Source: Mesorhizobium waimense (lineage in GTDB: Bacteria; Pseudomonadota; Alphaproteobacteria; Rhizobiales; Rhizobiaceae). Taken from it: a DNA stretch of 64,000 nt. A program made the translations under genes and the position numbers. Positions 37,590-46,108 of the stretch are shown here, one piece after another; positions within the stretch are counted from its first letter, which is position 1; each line of letters starts with the position of its first letter. Below the pieces are notes generated by a model that was given only the letters and a program-made list of their open reading frames with translations, did not search any database and had not been told where the DNA came from. The DNA lies in contig NZ_QZWZ01000006.1 of NCBI RefSeq assembly GCF_003601975.1, positions 186,001 to 250,000 of the forward strand, read 5' to 3'.

Positions 37590-37711
37590 TGCAATCGCGA
37601 GAGAAAGCCAGGCACGAGCACCAGATCGAGCGAGCCCAAGCCCTTCGCCTGGTACGCGATCCTCGCCATCACTTCTCGCATGTCGGAGCTTGGCCGGGTG
37701 CATCGTCTCAT
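37590..37711 (-). pseudogene. Fragment of an alpha/beta-hydrolase adenylate-cyclase-type protein
   Basis: Minus-strand reading ARIAYQAKGLGSLDLVLVPGF resembles the conserved N-terminus IAYQVVGDGPLDLVFVPGF of alpha/beta-hydrolase-fused adenylate cyclases. The expected continuation is missing, so this is a short remnant. It is based on motif memory only. Confidence 0.4.
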
Positions 37712-38029
37712 TCCGGAAGCACTGAGGACCTCTAGCGGTTTACACTATATCAAGGGCCGATCATATCGGCGTGTCGAACTGGCGAGGGCAATGGTGTCGC
37801 GCCTAGCGCGTGCCCTGATGGGCGCTCGGTCCGGCCGCCGCTTGCTGGGGCCCCAAAACTGCACGACATCGGCTTTGAGCTCGAAGCTGACGTAGGGTCA
37901 GAAAGTCAATGACTCGAGTGCACTGCTCCAATAGTCTGGTCATTGATGGTCAGCGGGGAGCTAGCCACGCAACCCTTAGGGTCCACCCAGCGCGGTGCGA
38001 AGCCAGAATGATACTCAGGGAGGGCATCA
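37712..38029. other. Intergenic stretch upstream of nitrile hydratase
   Basis: No recognisable gene. It must hold the nitrile hydratase promoter. No operator or repeat was identified. It may mark the start of the degraded accessory island. Confidence 0.45.
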
Positions 38030-38677
38030 GTGAGCTCATACGATTCCGAAAAAGTTGCCAAATTTCATCGGGAATTGCACAGCCATCTTCCGCCTGAACC
38101 GGCTCTTCGCCTGAAAGCACTGGAGACGGTTCTGGTCGAGAAAGGCTTTCTTGCGGCCGACGCCGTGGACAAGTGGCTCGACGACTACTCGGAAAACGTA
38201 GGTCCGATGAATGGAGCCAAGGTTATCGCGCGGGCGTGGACTGATCCCGAGTTCGCCGAACGGCTCGCGAAACATGCGGCCGAGGCGTTTTCGGAAATTG
38301 TCCCAAGCGTCGACAAGGATTACCCCCTTGTCGCAGTGTTCAACACGCCTGATATCCACAACGTTGTCGTTTGTACCTTGTGTTCGTGCTATCCACTTGG
38401 AATCTTGGGAATGTCTCCATCTTGGTACAAGTCGACCGAGTACCGGGCGCGAGCGGTCCGCGATCCGCGTGGCGTCCTCGCCGAATTCGGAACCGACCTG
38501 CCGGAAAAGGTTGAGGTCAAGGTGTGGGACTCGACTTCAGACCGGCGGTACATGGTGGTTCCGCAGCGTCCAGAGGGGACTGACGGCTGGACCGAAGAGG
38601 ACCTCGCCAGCCTCGTGACGCGCAATGCAATGATCGGGACGACGAGGGACCTGTCGCCAAAACAGGAGGCGGGGTGA
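38030..38677 (+). CDS. Cobalt-type nitrile hydratase subunit alpha
   Basis: 215-aa alpha subunit, which hydrates nitriles to amides. The metal-claw motif is VCTLCSCYP with ligand cysteines 115, 118 and 120. Thr between the first two cysteines is the signature of cobalt enzymes (Ser in iron enzymes), established for the family. WYKSTEYRARAVRDPRGVLAEFG follows as usual. GTG start with GGGAGGG upstream. It overlaps the beta gene by one base and forms an operon with beta and the accessory gene. Confidence 0.92.
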   Translation: MSSYDSEKVAKFHRELHSHLPPEPALRLKALETVLVEKGFLAADAVDKWLDDYSENVGPMNGAKVIARAWTDPEFAERLAKHAAEAFSEIVPSVDKDYPLVAVFNTPDIHNVVVCTLCSCYPLGILGMSPSWYKSTEYRARAVRDPRGVLAEFGTDLPEKVEVKVWDSTSDRRYMVVPQRPEGTDGWTEEDLASLVTRNAMIGTTRDLSPKQEAG

Positions 38678-39315
38678 TGGATACGGTACACGACCTCGGC
38701 GGCAGGCAAGGGTTCAGACCGATCCCGAACGTCGCAGAAGATGACTCGGCTCTGTTTTCCGATGAATGGAAGGCGCGCACATGGGCGATCGCCATGATGT
38801 CGATGAAAAAGCTGTCGACGGATCGCACGGGCTGGACGCTCGATTGGTATCGCCACGTCCTGGAAAGGCTTCCCCCGGACGCCTACCTCGGCCTCGACTA
38901 TTTCGAGAAATGGATTCTGGCCATGATGGTCACGTCTGTGGATGAAGGCGTCGCGGGCGTTCAGGAGTTCTTCGATGGCAGGGCCTCAAGTCGAACCTTC
39001 GAATACGAGTCGCCCAGGCCTACGGTGGAGGGCCCGGCCACAGAGGCAAGGTTCAAAGCTGGCGACAAGGTTGTGGCACGGCGCGACATCGCCACAATGC
39101 ACACGCGGCTGACGGGGTATGTCCGCGGCCGGCCCGGGGTTGTCGACAGCGTGATCAGACCACAGCCTTTGCCCGACGAGAAAGCTGTCGGCACGATACG
39201 GCGCGAGCAGACATACGTTGTGCGGTTTCGCATGTCGGATCTTTGGCCTGAAGCCGGCGACAGCGCAGACAGCCTGCAGATTGACATGTGGGACAGCTAT
39301 CTTGAGCCGGCCTGA
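38677..39315 (+). CDS. Nitrile hydratase subunit beta
   Basis: 212-aa beta subunit with N-terminal MDTVHDLGGRQGF and the C-terminal SH3-like region (FKAGDKVVARRDIATMHTRLTGYVRGRPGVVDSV, EQTYVVRFRMSDLWPE). The ATG at 38677 is preferred because AGGAGG sits 7 nt upstream; GTG at 38674 is the alternative. It forms the alpha-beta heterodimer. Confidence 0.9.
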   Translation: MDTVHDLGGRQGFRPIPNVAEDDSALFSDEWKARTWAIAMMSMKKLSTDRTGWTLDWYRHVLERLPPDAYLGLDYFEKWILAMMVTSVDEGVAGVQEFFDGRASSRTFEYESPRPTVEGPATEARFKAGDKVVARRDIATMHTRLTGYVRGRPGVVDSVIRPQPLPDEKAVGTIRREQTYVVRFRMSDLWPEAGDSADSLQIDMWDSYLEPA

Positions 39316-39652
39316 GATTGCCCGTCGCGCGCGGCGCCATCGCGATGGCGAACCGGTTTTCTCCGTGCAATGGCACGCTCAGGTTATTGCGTTGGTCGAT
39401 CTGCTCATCGCCGACGGAAAGATCGAAGCCGAGGATTGGTCGCAGACCCTGGGCGCCGAGCTTGATCGACGGGTGACCGATACTGCCATGGACCCCGACG
39501 CGATCTATTACGGCGCCTTTCTCAGCGCTTTGGAACAGATACTGGACAGGAGCCAGTTCGCCCCACGGGCCGAGGTGGACAGGCGCGAACAGGATTGGCG
39601 AGCCGCCTTCCTGAATACACCGCATGGCAAGCCAGTGGCCCTTGCAGATTAG
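39302..39652 (+). CDS. Nitrile hydratase accessory/activator protein
   Basis: 116-aa protein: PVFSVQWHAQVIALVDLLIADGKIEAEDWSQTLGAEL and YYGAFLSALEQIL, the pattern of the small NHase accessory protein (P14K/NhlE type) that delivers cobalt or modifies the claw cysteines. A TTG start (MSRPEIARR...) overlapping the beta gene by 14 bp is inferred; no stronger start exists nearby. It completes the usual three-gene core. Confidence 0.8.
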   Translation: MSRPEIARRARRHRDGEPVFSVQWHAQVIALVDLLIADGKIEAEDWSQTLGAELDRRVTDTAMDPDAIYYGAFLSALEQILDRSQFAPRAEVDRREQDWRAAFLNTPHGKPVALAD

Positions 39653-39806
39653 TCAGCGGACCTACAGCCGGCGTCACGCTGGATAGTCGCTTTGTCCGCA
39701 TTGCCGTCAGACGTGCCGCGCCCGGGCGAGGGCCACAGGTACGGGTTCGAGCGCCGGTGACAGACCACTAGGAGCGACAGCCAGACGCCCAACCCGATTT
39801 CTTTTC

Positions 39807-40298
39807 TTGGTGGGCAGACGCGGCATACAGTTGTTCGGGTCTAAAGGCGTAGTTGAACGCTTCCTCCCTTTACCAAGCAATTTTTCAAAAAAGGTTCCTG
39901 TATCCGTGGATGTCTTGGAGGCGATTGGCGATCATCTTGCCGACCGCTTCCGGACTGTGCATTGCAATCATGTACGCGCGAGCACGCTCGCCGATCGTTG
40001 CGATGAGGTCGCGTCGGCAAGAAAGTCGACGGCACGCCGAAACTATGCCGAGATTGATAGCGGACTTGAGCTGATTGCGCTCGCAAAGAAGCTACACTGT
40101 TATCCCGTCAAAGGCCGGCAGCGGACATTGGCTGATGTTGCGCAGGCACTGGGCGAGTCAGGACATCTGTCGAGTGCTGGAACGCTCTACACGCCCACTG
40201 CCGTTTCGCGAATGCTTGCATCAAGGGAAGTGAGCGCACGAGGCCACAAAGGTCGAGGCCAAATCGTCATCGTCGACGCTCGAACCAATCGCCGCTGA
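39807..40298 (+). pseudogene. Decayed serine-recombinase-like ORF
   Basis: The C-terminal part (LELIALAKKLHCYPVKGRQRTLADVAQALGESGHLSS, then AGTLYTPTAVSRMLAS) resembles the helix-turn-helix end of serine resolvase/invertases. The N-terminal catalytic part is not recognisable in frame; an alternative frame at about 39930-40070 has vaguely resolvase-like residues, so frameshift decay is likely. The TTG start at 39807 is uncertain. Confidence 0.4.
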
Positions 40299-40582
40299 GG
40301 TGAAGGATGATATGACCGAGGTTGCGAATTCCGTGCGGCGGACACCACTCGGGTCGCGCTGGTAGCCCCGGCACCTACCCTCGGGTTTGTCCGCGGCAGG
40401 GGTGGGGGGTGGCTTGTGGGGTCCCATCACGCCGCACGTTGGAAGTGACCCAATCCCAAGAGATTGAGGGTTGAGCGCGCTACAAATTTGTCAGCAGACA
40501 ATGTGGTCGTGATCCAGAGCCCCTCTCCGAACCGTTGCGCTGGTGTTATGATGTGCGTGATCAGACAGATGGGATATAAAGC

Positions 40583-40939
40583 ATGCCCGGAGTCACCCGC
40601 CGTGCACTTCTTGCGTTTACCGCCGTGGCGTCTGTCGTTGAACCGACGTTTGCTGAAGGTGAAGGTACCTCACGCGAATTGCAGATGCTGATAGCCACCC
40701 ATGAGACCGCCTATGCGGCGCTCCATAGGGTTGTTCATCGAGCGGGAAGCAGCTGGCATGACCGCAAGATTGCAGACCGTATTGAAGAGGAAGCATTGCT
40801 GGCCATCTGTTCCTATCCTGCGATCAGCCGCGGCGACCGCCGATTCAAGGCCGAGTACCTGTTGACTGTTGAGGCGCGGGGCGAGCTCGACCTGGAAGAG
40901 CACGTGCAGGCCATCTTGCACTCCATGATGCGGGGCTGA
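40583..40939 (+). CDS. Hypothetical protein with a signal-like N-terminus
   Basis: 118-aa protein starting MPGVTRRALLAFTAVASVVEPTFAEG, an R-R containing signal-like segment. The rest (LQMLIATHETAYAALHRVVHRAG, EEEALLAICSYPAISRGDRRFKAEYLL) resembles small rhizobial proteins of unknown function (recalled). Weak ribosome site. Confidence 0.5.
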   Translation: MPGVTRRALLAFTAVASVVEPTFAEGEGTSRELQMLIATHETAYAALHRVVHRAGSSWHDRKIADRIEEEALLAICSYPAISRGDRRFKAEYLLTVEARGELDLEEHVQAILHSMMRG

Positions 40940-41060
40940 TTGGTGCTGGTTGACGTGCGCCTGGCTTCTTGACGTTCGTTGACCAAAAATGGCGCAGAAG
41001 GTGGGTTTCTGGTGTCAGAAATTGGCGGAGAGAGCGTCTTTCGATTTCTCGGCCATGCCA
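40940..41060. other. Intergenic stretch
   Basis: No gene recognised between the hypothetical protein and the direct repeat at 41061. Confidence 0.4.
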
Positions 41061-41109
41061 TTGAAACCATTGAGCTTTTCCGCTACTTTGTTACGCAGTT
41101 TGTTACGCA
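41061..41109. repeat. 49-bp direct repeat, copy A
   Basis: Aligns without gaps to 44943-44991 at about 37 of 49 positions. The last 15 bases, CAGTTTGTTACGCA plus one preceding base, are the best conserved. The preceding CA is also shared. Copies A and B flank hipBA, the IS5 fragment and the panC fragment. Confidence 0.6.
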
Positions 41110-41229
41110 CCATGTAATGGTAGCCTGCCAGGCAAATCGATCCCACATTTTAGGAATATCGCCGACGTGCTCCAGTCTGACATCGGACGGTCGGCCCGCA
41201 GGCATAATCCGGCCCTCGACCTCTTATGC

Positions 41230-41369
41230 ACCCGAACGGTATCAGACGGCGTTAGAATGTTCTCGCTAAGAGTGCCTGAACCCGTTCGGGATCAATATGA
41301 GCTATGATACCGTTCGGGAGCGAATCTTCTTGAAAATCCGAAGAAGCAAGACTATGTTCCCGATCGGGA
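41230..41369. promoter_or_regulatory. Four-site operator array upstream of hipBA
   Basis: Related palindromes: CCCGAACGGTATC (41231), CCCGTTCGGGATC (41281), ACCGTTCGGGAGC (41309) and the perfect TCCCGATCGGGA (41358). All fit a CCCG-WW-CGGG core; the last lies 8 bp before the start codon. Likely binding sites for the HTH antitoxin, giving autorepression. Confidence 0.65.
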
Positions 41370-41376
41370 GCAAAAC

Positions 41377-42159
41377 ATGGCCAAAAGAATGCAATCCACG
41401 GGCGCTAGCAGAGCGACAGACATCGCAAAGTTGCTTGCGCAGGCAGGTCCTGCCCAGGATCTGACGAAGCTTCTCACGGATCTCAAAGCGTCTGACGATA
41501 CCTTTAGAAACGCCACTCGGGCCCTGTCGCGCCACAATGCCCCGATCAAGAACTCTTTGCAGGCGGGAGAGATCGCTAAGGCGCTTTCCCAGATTACCTC
41601 TTCTCAAGACCTGGCGAAACACATTGCACACATCAATGCTTCCAGCGAAGCGCTCAAAGCGGCCAGCAAGGACTTGTTGCATCGTAATGAGGCGATCAGG
41701 AAATCAGTGAATGCGGCGGGGACCGCCGAGGCACTTTCCCGCGTCAACGCTCTGGGGGACCTGACCAAACAACTGACCGGCGCAATACCGCAGGTCAACC
41801 TGAAGCTTCCTGGTGTTTCACAACTCATCACGGCTGCCCTGCCCAGAACGCTTCCCGACGCTTATCTGCTGCGCGGCAGCGAGACTAACGATGAGGACGA
41901 GGGCGCCGGCGCGGCCTCACCGCGCCATAGCGGGACGGATACCTTAAGACTGGAGATCGTCTCTGCCTCAGATATTGGGCGGCTAATCCGGCGCGCCCGC
42001 GAGGCCCGACATCTCTCGCAGCAAAGTTTCGCTGACCTTGCTGGAGTGGGGCGCAGGTTTCTATCCGAACTGGAAAACGGCAAACCCACACTTGAACTGG
42101 GTAAGGTCCTGAAGGTCGCGCACGCAGCCGGCATATCGCTGCTTGCTCAGGTGCGCTGA
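41377..42159 (+). CDS. hipB: HipB-like antitoxin with repeat-containing N-terminal extension
   Basis: 260-aa protein; typical HipB proteins are about 70-110 aa. The C-terminal residues 198-256 form a Xre-type HTH (SASDIGRLIRRAREARHLSQQSF, LSELENGKPTLELGKVLKVA). Residues 14-140 contain about 2.5 tandem repeats of 50 residues, each beginning IAK-L-Q and centred on S/QDLTK. It probably binds HipA and the upstream operators. It ends 4 bp before hipA. The role of the N-terminal repeats is unknown. Confidence 0.8.
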   Translation: MAKRMQSTGASRATDIAKLLAQAGPAQDLTKLLTDLKASDDTFRNATRALSRHNAPIKNSLQAGEIAKALSQITSSQDLAKHIAHINASSEALKAASKDLLHRNEAIRKSVNAAGTAEALSRVNALGDLTKQLTGAIPQVNLKLPGVSQLITAALPRTLPDAYLLRGSETNDEDEGAGAASPRHSGTDTLRLEIVSASDIGRLIRRAREARHLSQQSFADLAGVGRRFLSELENGKPTLELGKVLKVAHAAGISLLAQVR

Positions 42160-42163
42160 TACA

Positions 42164-43516
42164 ATGGAGGTGCTTGCCCTTGATGTGCGGTTGGACGGTT
42201 TCGTCGATCCGATCGGCGCCATCGTGCGTGACGAAAACGGCTCAGTCGCCTTCGTCTACAAGGCAGACTACCTTCGAAGATCAGATGCGACCGCCTTATC
42301 GCTATCCCTTCCGCTTGCCGAAGAACCTTACAGTGACGTTATAGCGCGAGCATTCTTCGACAACCTTCTGCAGGAGCGCGACGGGGTGCTCACCGACGTG
42401 CTGGCACGAGAAGGCCTGGCCCGCGATGACATAGCTGGCCTGCTATATCACCTTGGAAAAGACTGTGCCGGAGCACTTTCCGTTCTTCCGTCAGGATCGC
42501 CGCCGACAAAGGTCCCGGGCGACTACGAAAGCGACTATGTACCCATTCCGCAGGATCGCATGATCGCGATCGTCGAAGCACTCCATCAACGCAAACGCCT
42601 GCCGGACGGAACTGAAGATCCGTCCCCTTTGGCAGGCGTGCAAAGCAAGATAGCCCTGACTGTTCTGCCGGACGGTAGGTTTGCCGAGCCGAAGCGGGGA
42701 TCGGGGGCCCCGACGACACACATCCTGAAAGTGCCCGATCGCGATCATCAGCAGGATGCCCGGTATGAGGCCGAGGCGATGAGGCTTTCCGGGGCGCTGG
42801 GGTTCGACACGGCCGAAGTCTCTGTAGTGCCGATTGGCGGGATCGAGACCCTACTCGTGACCCGCTTCGACCGAGGCAGAGACCGACAGAACAGGATCGT
42901 GCGTCTTCATCAGGAGGATTTCGCGCAGGCCCTCGGTTTGCCGGCCTCGATGAAGTACGAAAGGCGTGGCAAGGCAGGCCGGCGCTTCGACGTTTCGGGC
43001 ATCCGCAGGATACTTGAGGCGACGGTCGATCCCGCCCAGGCGAAGGAAACCTTCATCAGGGCCACGATATTTGATCTCCTGATAGGCAATAACGATGGAC
43101 ATGCAAAAAACTTCGCCCTGCTCTATGAACCTGAAGGCAGAATCCACTTTGCGCCGCGTTACGATATCTTGCCGACCAGGCTCGACGACACTCTGACCGA
43201 CGAGCTCGCTTACAGGATCGGTGAGGCGGAAACGCTCGATGAAGTTACCCCAGAACAGCTTAATGCGTTTCTCCTGGCGCTGGGAATAGAAAGTGCTGCG
43301 GCACGCAAACGCATGCACCAGCGTTATCCGTCCGAGATTGCATTAGGCCTCGCGGACTGTCTCGGTGCTCTTGAAAAGCGTCAGGTGAAGCGTTTGGCGG
43401 ACTTGATCGCTACCAACATGCGCATGCTTCTCGGTGCGATGCGGTTGGAAATACCCCAAGCGGCCAGGGACCGAGACGCGTTCATTGGCCGAGCTGGCGG
43501 ATGGCTGATGAGTTGA
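42164..43516 (+). CDS. hipA: HipA-like toxin kinase
   Basis: 450-aa HipA-family Ser/Thr kinase. SPLAGVQSKIAL (154-165) holds the autophosphorylation Ser as in E. coli HipA S150. HILKVP (186-191) is the ATP-binding lysine segment. GNNDGHAKNFAL (308-319) and PRYDIL (331-336) are catalytic and metal-binding. Family members phosphorylate aminoacyl-tRNA synthetases to cause growth arrest. ATG at 42164, 4 bp after the antitoxin stop, overlapping no other frame. Confidence 0.9.
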   Translation: MEVLALDVRLDGFVDPIGAIVRDENGSVAFVYKADYLRRSDATALSLSLPLAEEPYSDVIARAFFDNLLQERDGVLTDVLAREGLARDDIAGLLYHLGKDCAGALSVLPSGSPPTKVPGDYESDYVPIPQDRMIAIVEALHQRKRLPDGTEDPSPLAGVQSKIALTVLPDGRFAEPKRGSGAPTTHILKVPDRDHQQDARYEAEAMRLSGALGFDTAEVSVVPIGGIETLLVTRFDRGRDRQNRIVRLHQEDFAQALGLPASMKYERRGKAGRRFDVSGIRRILEATVDPAQAKETFIRATIFDLLIGNNDGHAKNFALLYEPEGRIHFAPRYDILPTRLDDTLTDELAYRIGEAETLDEVTPEQLNAFLLALGIESAAARKRMHQRYPSEIALGLADCLGALEKRQVKRLADLIATNMRMLLGAMRLEIPQAARDRDAFIGRAGGWLMS

Positions 43517-44221
43517 ATCTATCGATGGAGACATGCCTCCATGTCTGGCGGAACGCGAGGATTGTACCAACAACGACGGGTTGCGTCTTGGGCGCATGGA
43601 GCTGACGACGTACGGACCGCAGTTGGATTCGTCGCGGCCAGGTTGCCTTACGGCTGGCTCAGTGAGAATCTGCCCACAGCTTACCCAATCTTACTCAATT
43701 GGCTCTCCGAAACCTGCTCAATCCATCGACGCGAGCGGTAGCTTTGTCCTGCTGCGGGCCTGGGTTTGAGGTCACGGGGTAAAGCTGGGCCATTGAGCCC
43801 TTTGGGAGGAGATCATGCTTGCAAAGCTCGCCGCTCTTCGCGGCCATTCACTCAATATTGCCAGGAGCACGCTCATGTGTTCCCTGCTTATGGCAGCTAC
43901 GATCGCGGCGGAACAGCCCGCGCATGCGGAAGGCATAAACTGGTCGCCGCTTCAGCGATCGGACCTTCAGTCTTCGCTTCCGCGATATCGTTCGCGATGG
44001 CGGCGAGGTCGATGCCGGCCCAGATCGACTCTGGCCGCTTCACAAGCCCGCGCTTCTGTTTGAGATCGACGACAAAGGGCGCTGCTGCTGCCTCATAATG
44101 CTCTCGGCGGACTTGGGGGAATTGCGAACGTCGTCTAAGCTAAGTGTCTGCTCCAAAAAGAAGTGAGTGATTTCAGCGGGTTGTGATTCAGTCGGATTGC
44201 TGAGGTTCGACGGAGATCACG
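43517..44221. other. Gene-poor stretch after hipA with a possible remnant
   Basis: A small hairpin AGACATG-CCTC-CATGTCT (43529-43546) follows hipA. An ORF at 43815-44063 starts after GGGAGGAG with a signal-peptide-like N-terminus, then appears to shift frame into DIVRDGGEVDAGPDRLWPLH. I read this as an unidentified gene remnant; no family recognised. Confidence 0.35.
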
Positions 44222-44580
44222 ATGCCCTGGACCGAAACCACTCGCCCTCAGTATGAACGGCGCTGCCCGCGCTACGCAAGCGACCTGACGGACGCGGAGT
44301 GGGCGCTGATCGAGCCGCTGATGCCGGCGCCGAACCGGATCGGCCGGCCCCGCAAGACGGACCTACGCGAGGTCGTGAACGCGCTGCTTTACATGGCTTC
44401 ATCGGGCGGAGCATGGCGGCTTCTGCCGAAGGACTTCCCACCGTTCTCGACGGTGCAGAAATACTTCTGGCACTGGCGCGACGAAGGATTGCTGAGCGCC
44501 ATCAACAACGAACCAGTCATGGCGGCGCGCGAACGGGAAGGCCGGGAGGCGAGCCCGTCCGCCTGCGTCATCGACAGACA
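44222..44580 (+). pseudogene. IS5-family transposase N-terminal fragment
   Basis: [67 protein letters not shown] and [18 protein letters not shown] match the N-terminal half of an IS5-type (DUF4096) transposase. It stops at about IDRQ, where the frame continues into panC-derived sequence. The DDE catalytic domain is missing, so it is inactive. Confidence 0.85.
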
Positions 44581-44946
44581 GCGAGCGACGGTCTGTGCGG
44601 CGCTTTCCGGCCCGGTCATTTTGACGGCGTTGCGACGGTGGTGACTAAGCTCTTTCTCCAGACCGGCGCCGACCTGGCCTTTTTCGGCGAGAAAGACTTC
44701 CAACAGCTCCACGTGGTGCGCCAACTTGTCCGCGATCTCGATATCCAAATCGAAATTATCGGCAACCCGACGGTGCGCGAGAGCGGCGGCCTGGCCATGT
44801 CTTCACGCAAAATCCGACTGTCTTCGGCCGAGCGCCGGACGGCACCGAAGCTGCCCGAAATCCTGTTTCAGGCTGCCCGACGACTGACTTCAGGAGAACT
44901 CGTCGAGCGGACGTTGCGCCTTTCGATTTCACGGTCATCACATTGA
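44581..44946 (+). pseudogene. panC: panC fragment (pantoate-beta-alanine ligase, middle/C-terminal part)
   Basis: [43 protein letters not shown] and [17 protein letters not shown] are characteristic PanC segments, corresponding roughly to residues 125-235 of the family. N-terminal HxGH region and C-terminal end are absent. It is fused directly downstream of an IS5 transposase fragment. A separate panC start lies at 53258. Confidence 0.85.
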
Positions 44947-44991
44947 AAACACTTAGTTTTTCGCTCCAATTGTTACACAGTTTGTTACGCA
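44943..44991. repeat. 49-bp direct repeat, copy B
   Basis: Counterpart of 41061-41109. It begins four bases before the panC fragment's last base and extends beyond. Ends CAGTTTGTTACGCA, identical to copy A. Confidence 0.6.
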
Positions 44992-45225
44992 ACGATGATG
45001 CAGAGTTGCGTGATGCGGAACTCGTCTTCTCGGAGGCGCCGAACAACTTAACGCTGGCAATCGTCGGCTCAGACGTTCCAGAGCACCCTTAAGAATAGAG
45101 CGGCTGCAAAACTCCCACGGCCGCCCATCGGTGTGATGGGTTTCGCCGAGCCGAGGCGCACCAGCAGAGTAAACTCAGGCAATAAAGATGGCCCCGTCAC
45201 CAGATCGGACTTCGTGGTGCTCGTT

Positions 45226-45702
45226 TCAACGCTCCGTTTCGCGTTTCGCCTTTTTTGCGGGAGCGTTGCGCGACTTCTTGGCCGGCGACCTTGCGATCGG
45301 CGTCCCAGCGGCCGCCAACGACGCACGTGGCGCCCGTTTCGGTTTCGACTCCACGCCTGGCTCCGGTGGCTTCCGTCCCAACCCAGCTGCTTTCGCCAAA
45401 GCAGAGCGTGTAGCAGCGTAGTTTGGTGCTACCATTGGGTAATCGGCAGGCAGCTTCCACTTCTGTCGATACTCATCCGGGCTGAGGTTGTAGTGGACAT
45501 TGAGATGCCGCTTCAAGGATTTGAATTTCTTCCCGTCCTCCAGGCAGATGATGTATTCCGGTGTCACCGACTTTCTTATCGAAACCGCCGGCTCTTGTTT
45601 GGTCACAGGTTCGGTCTCGGGCCTGCCGGTCCGTTGGAGGGCAGCGTGAATATCGCCGATCAGCTTTGGCAATTCCGGGACTGGTACCGGATTGTTCGAC
45701 AC
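45226..45702 (-). CDS. Ros/MucR-family transcriptional regulator
   Basis: 158-aa regulator with [16 protein letters not shown] and the zinc-finger region [36 protein letters not shown] (in part). The second cysteine of the Cx2C pair is Asp56 (C53-L-E-D), as in some Mesorhizobium Ros homologues that fold without zinc (recalled). The [25 protein letters not shown] tail is typical. The C-terminal 40 residues are Lys/Ala/Arg-rich. GTG start. Confidence 0.85.
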   Translation of the reverse strand: MSNNPVPVPELPKLIGDIHAALQRTGRPETEPVTKQEPAVSIRKSVTPEYIICLEDGKKFKSLKRHLNVHYNLSPDEYRQKWKLPADYPMVAPNYAATRSALAKAAGLGRKPPEPGVESKPKRAPRASLAAAGTPIARSPAKKSRNAPAKKAKRETER

Positions 45703-46108
45703 GTATGCTATGTCGGCGGCGAGTGATACCAGGTCAGCGTTGTTGCTTTCCTTTCCATTATCGGCCCGTCTGTGCAGTTTGTGCGGCTATACTGTCGAGA
45801 GGGTTTTTGCAATGACCGTGGTTTCGACGGACCCATTGTCCGCTGAGCGCCGCATGTCGGCCATTCGCACAGTTGCTTGTCCTATTGCCTCGCGGAATGC
45901 GTTTCTCGTGGAGATGCTGACTCATGAACGCGACCACAAATGTTTCATCGAGGCGGCGCAGGTCGAAACGCCCATAAATTCGTCTACGCGTCGCCATTCA
46001 AGCTCCGAAGCGGCCGCATCAATTGGCATGCTGAATAATTATGATTCGTTCTTGACTTGTTCTATCGCCGCCCATCACATGGGCGTTCAAAATTTGTGGG
46101 AGCGATTG
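45703..46108. other. Intergenic region between divergent MucR and hypothetical genes
   Basis: About 400 bp that must contain two promoters. An open plus-strand frame extends through it but lacks a convincing start or family. No operator was identified. Confidence 0.4.

Noticed and set aside
43541..43741. 66-codon ORF after hipA
   Set aside because: No ribosome site, no recognised motif, and it spans a hairpin that follows hipA.
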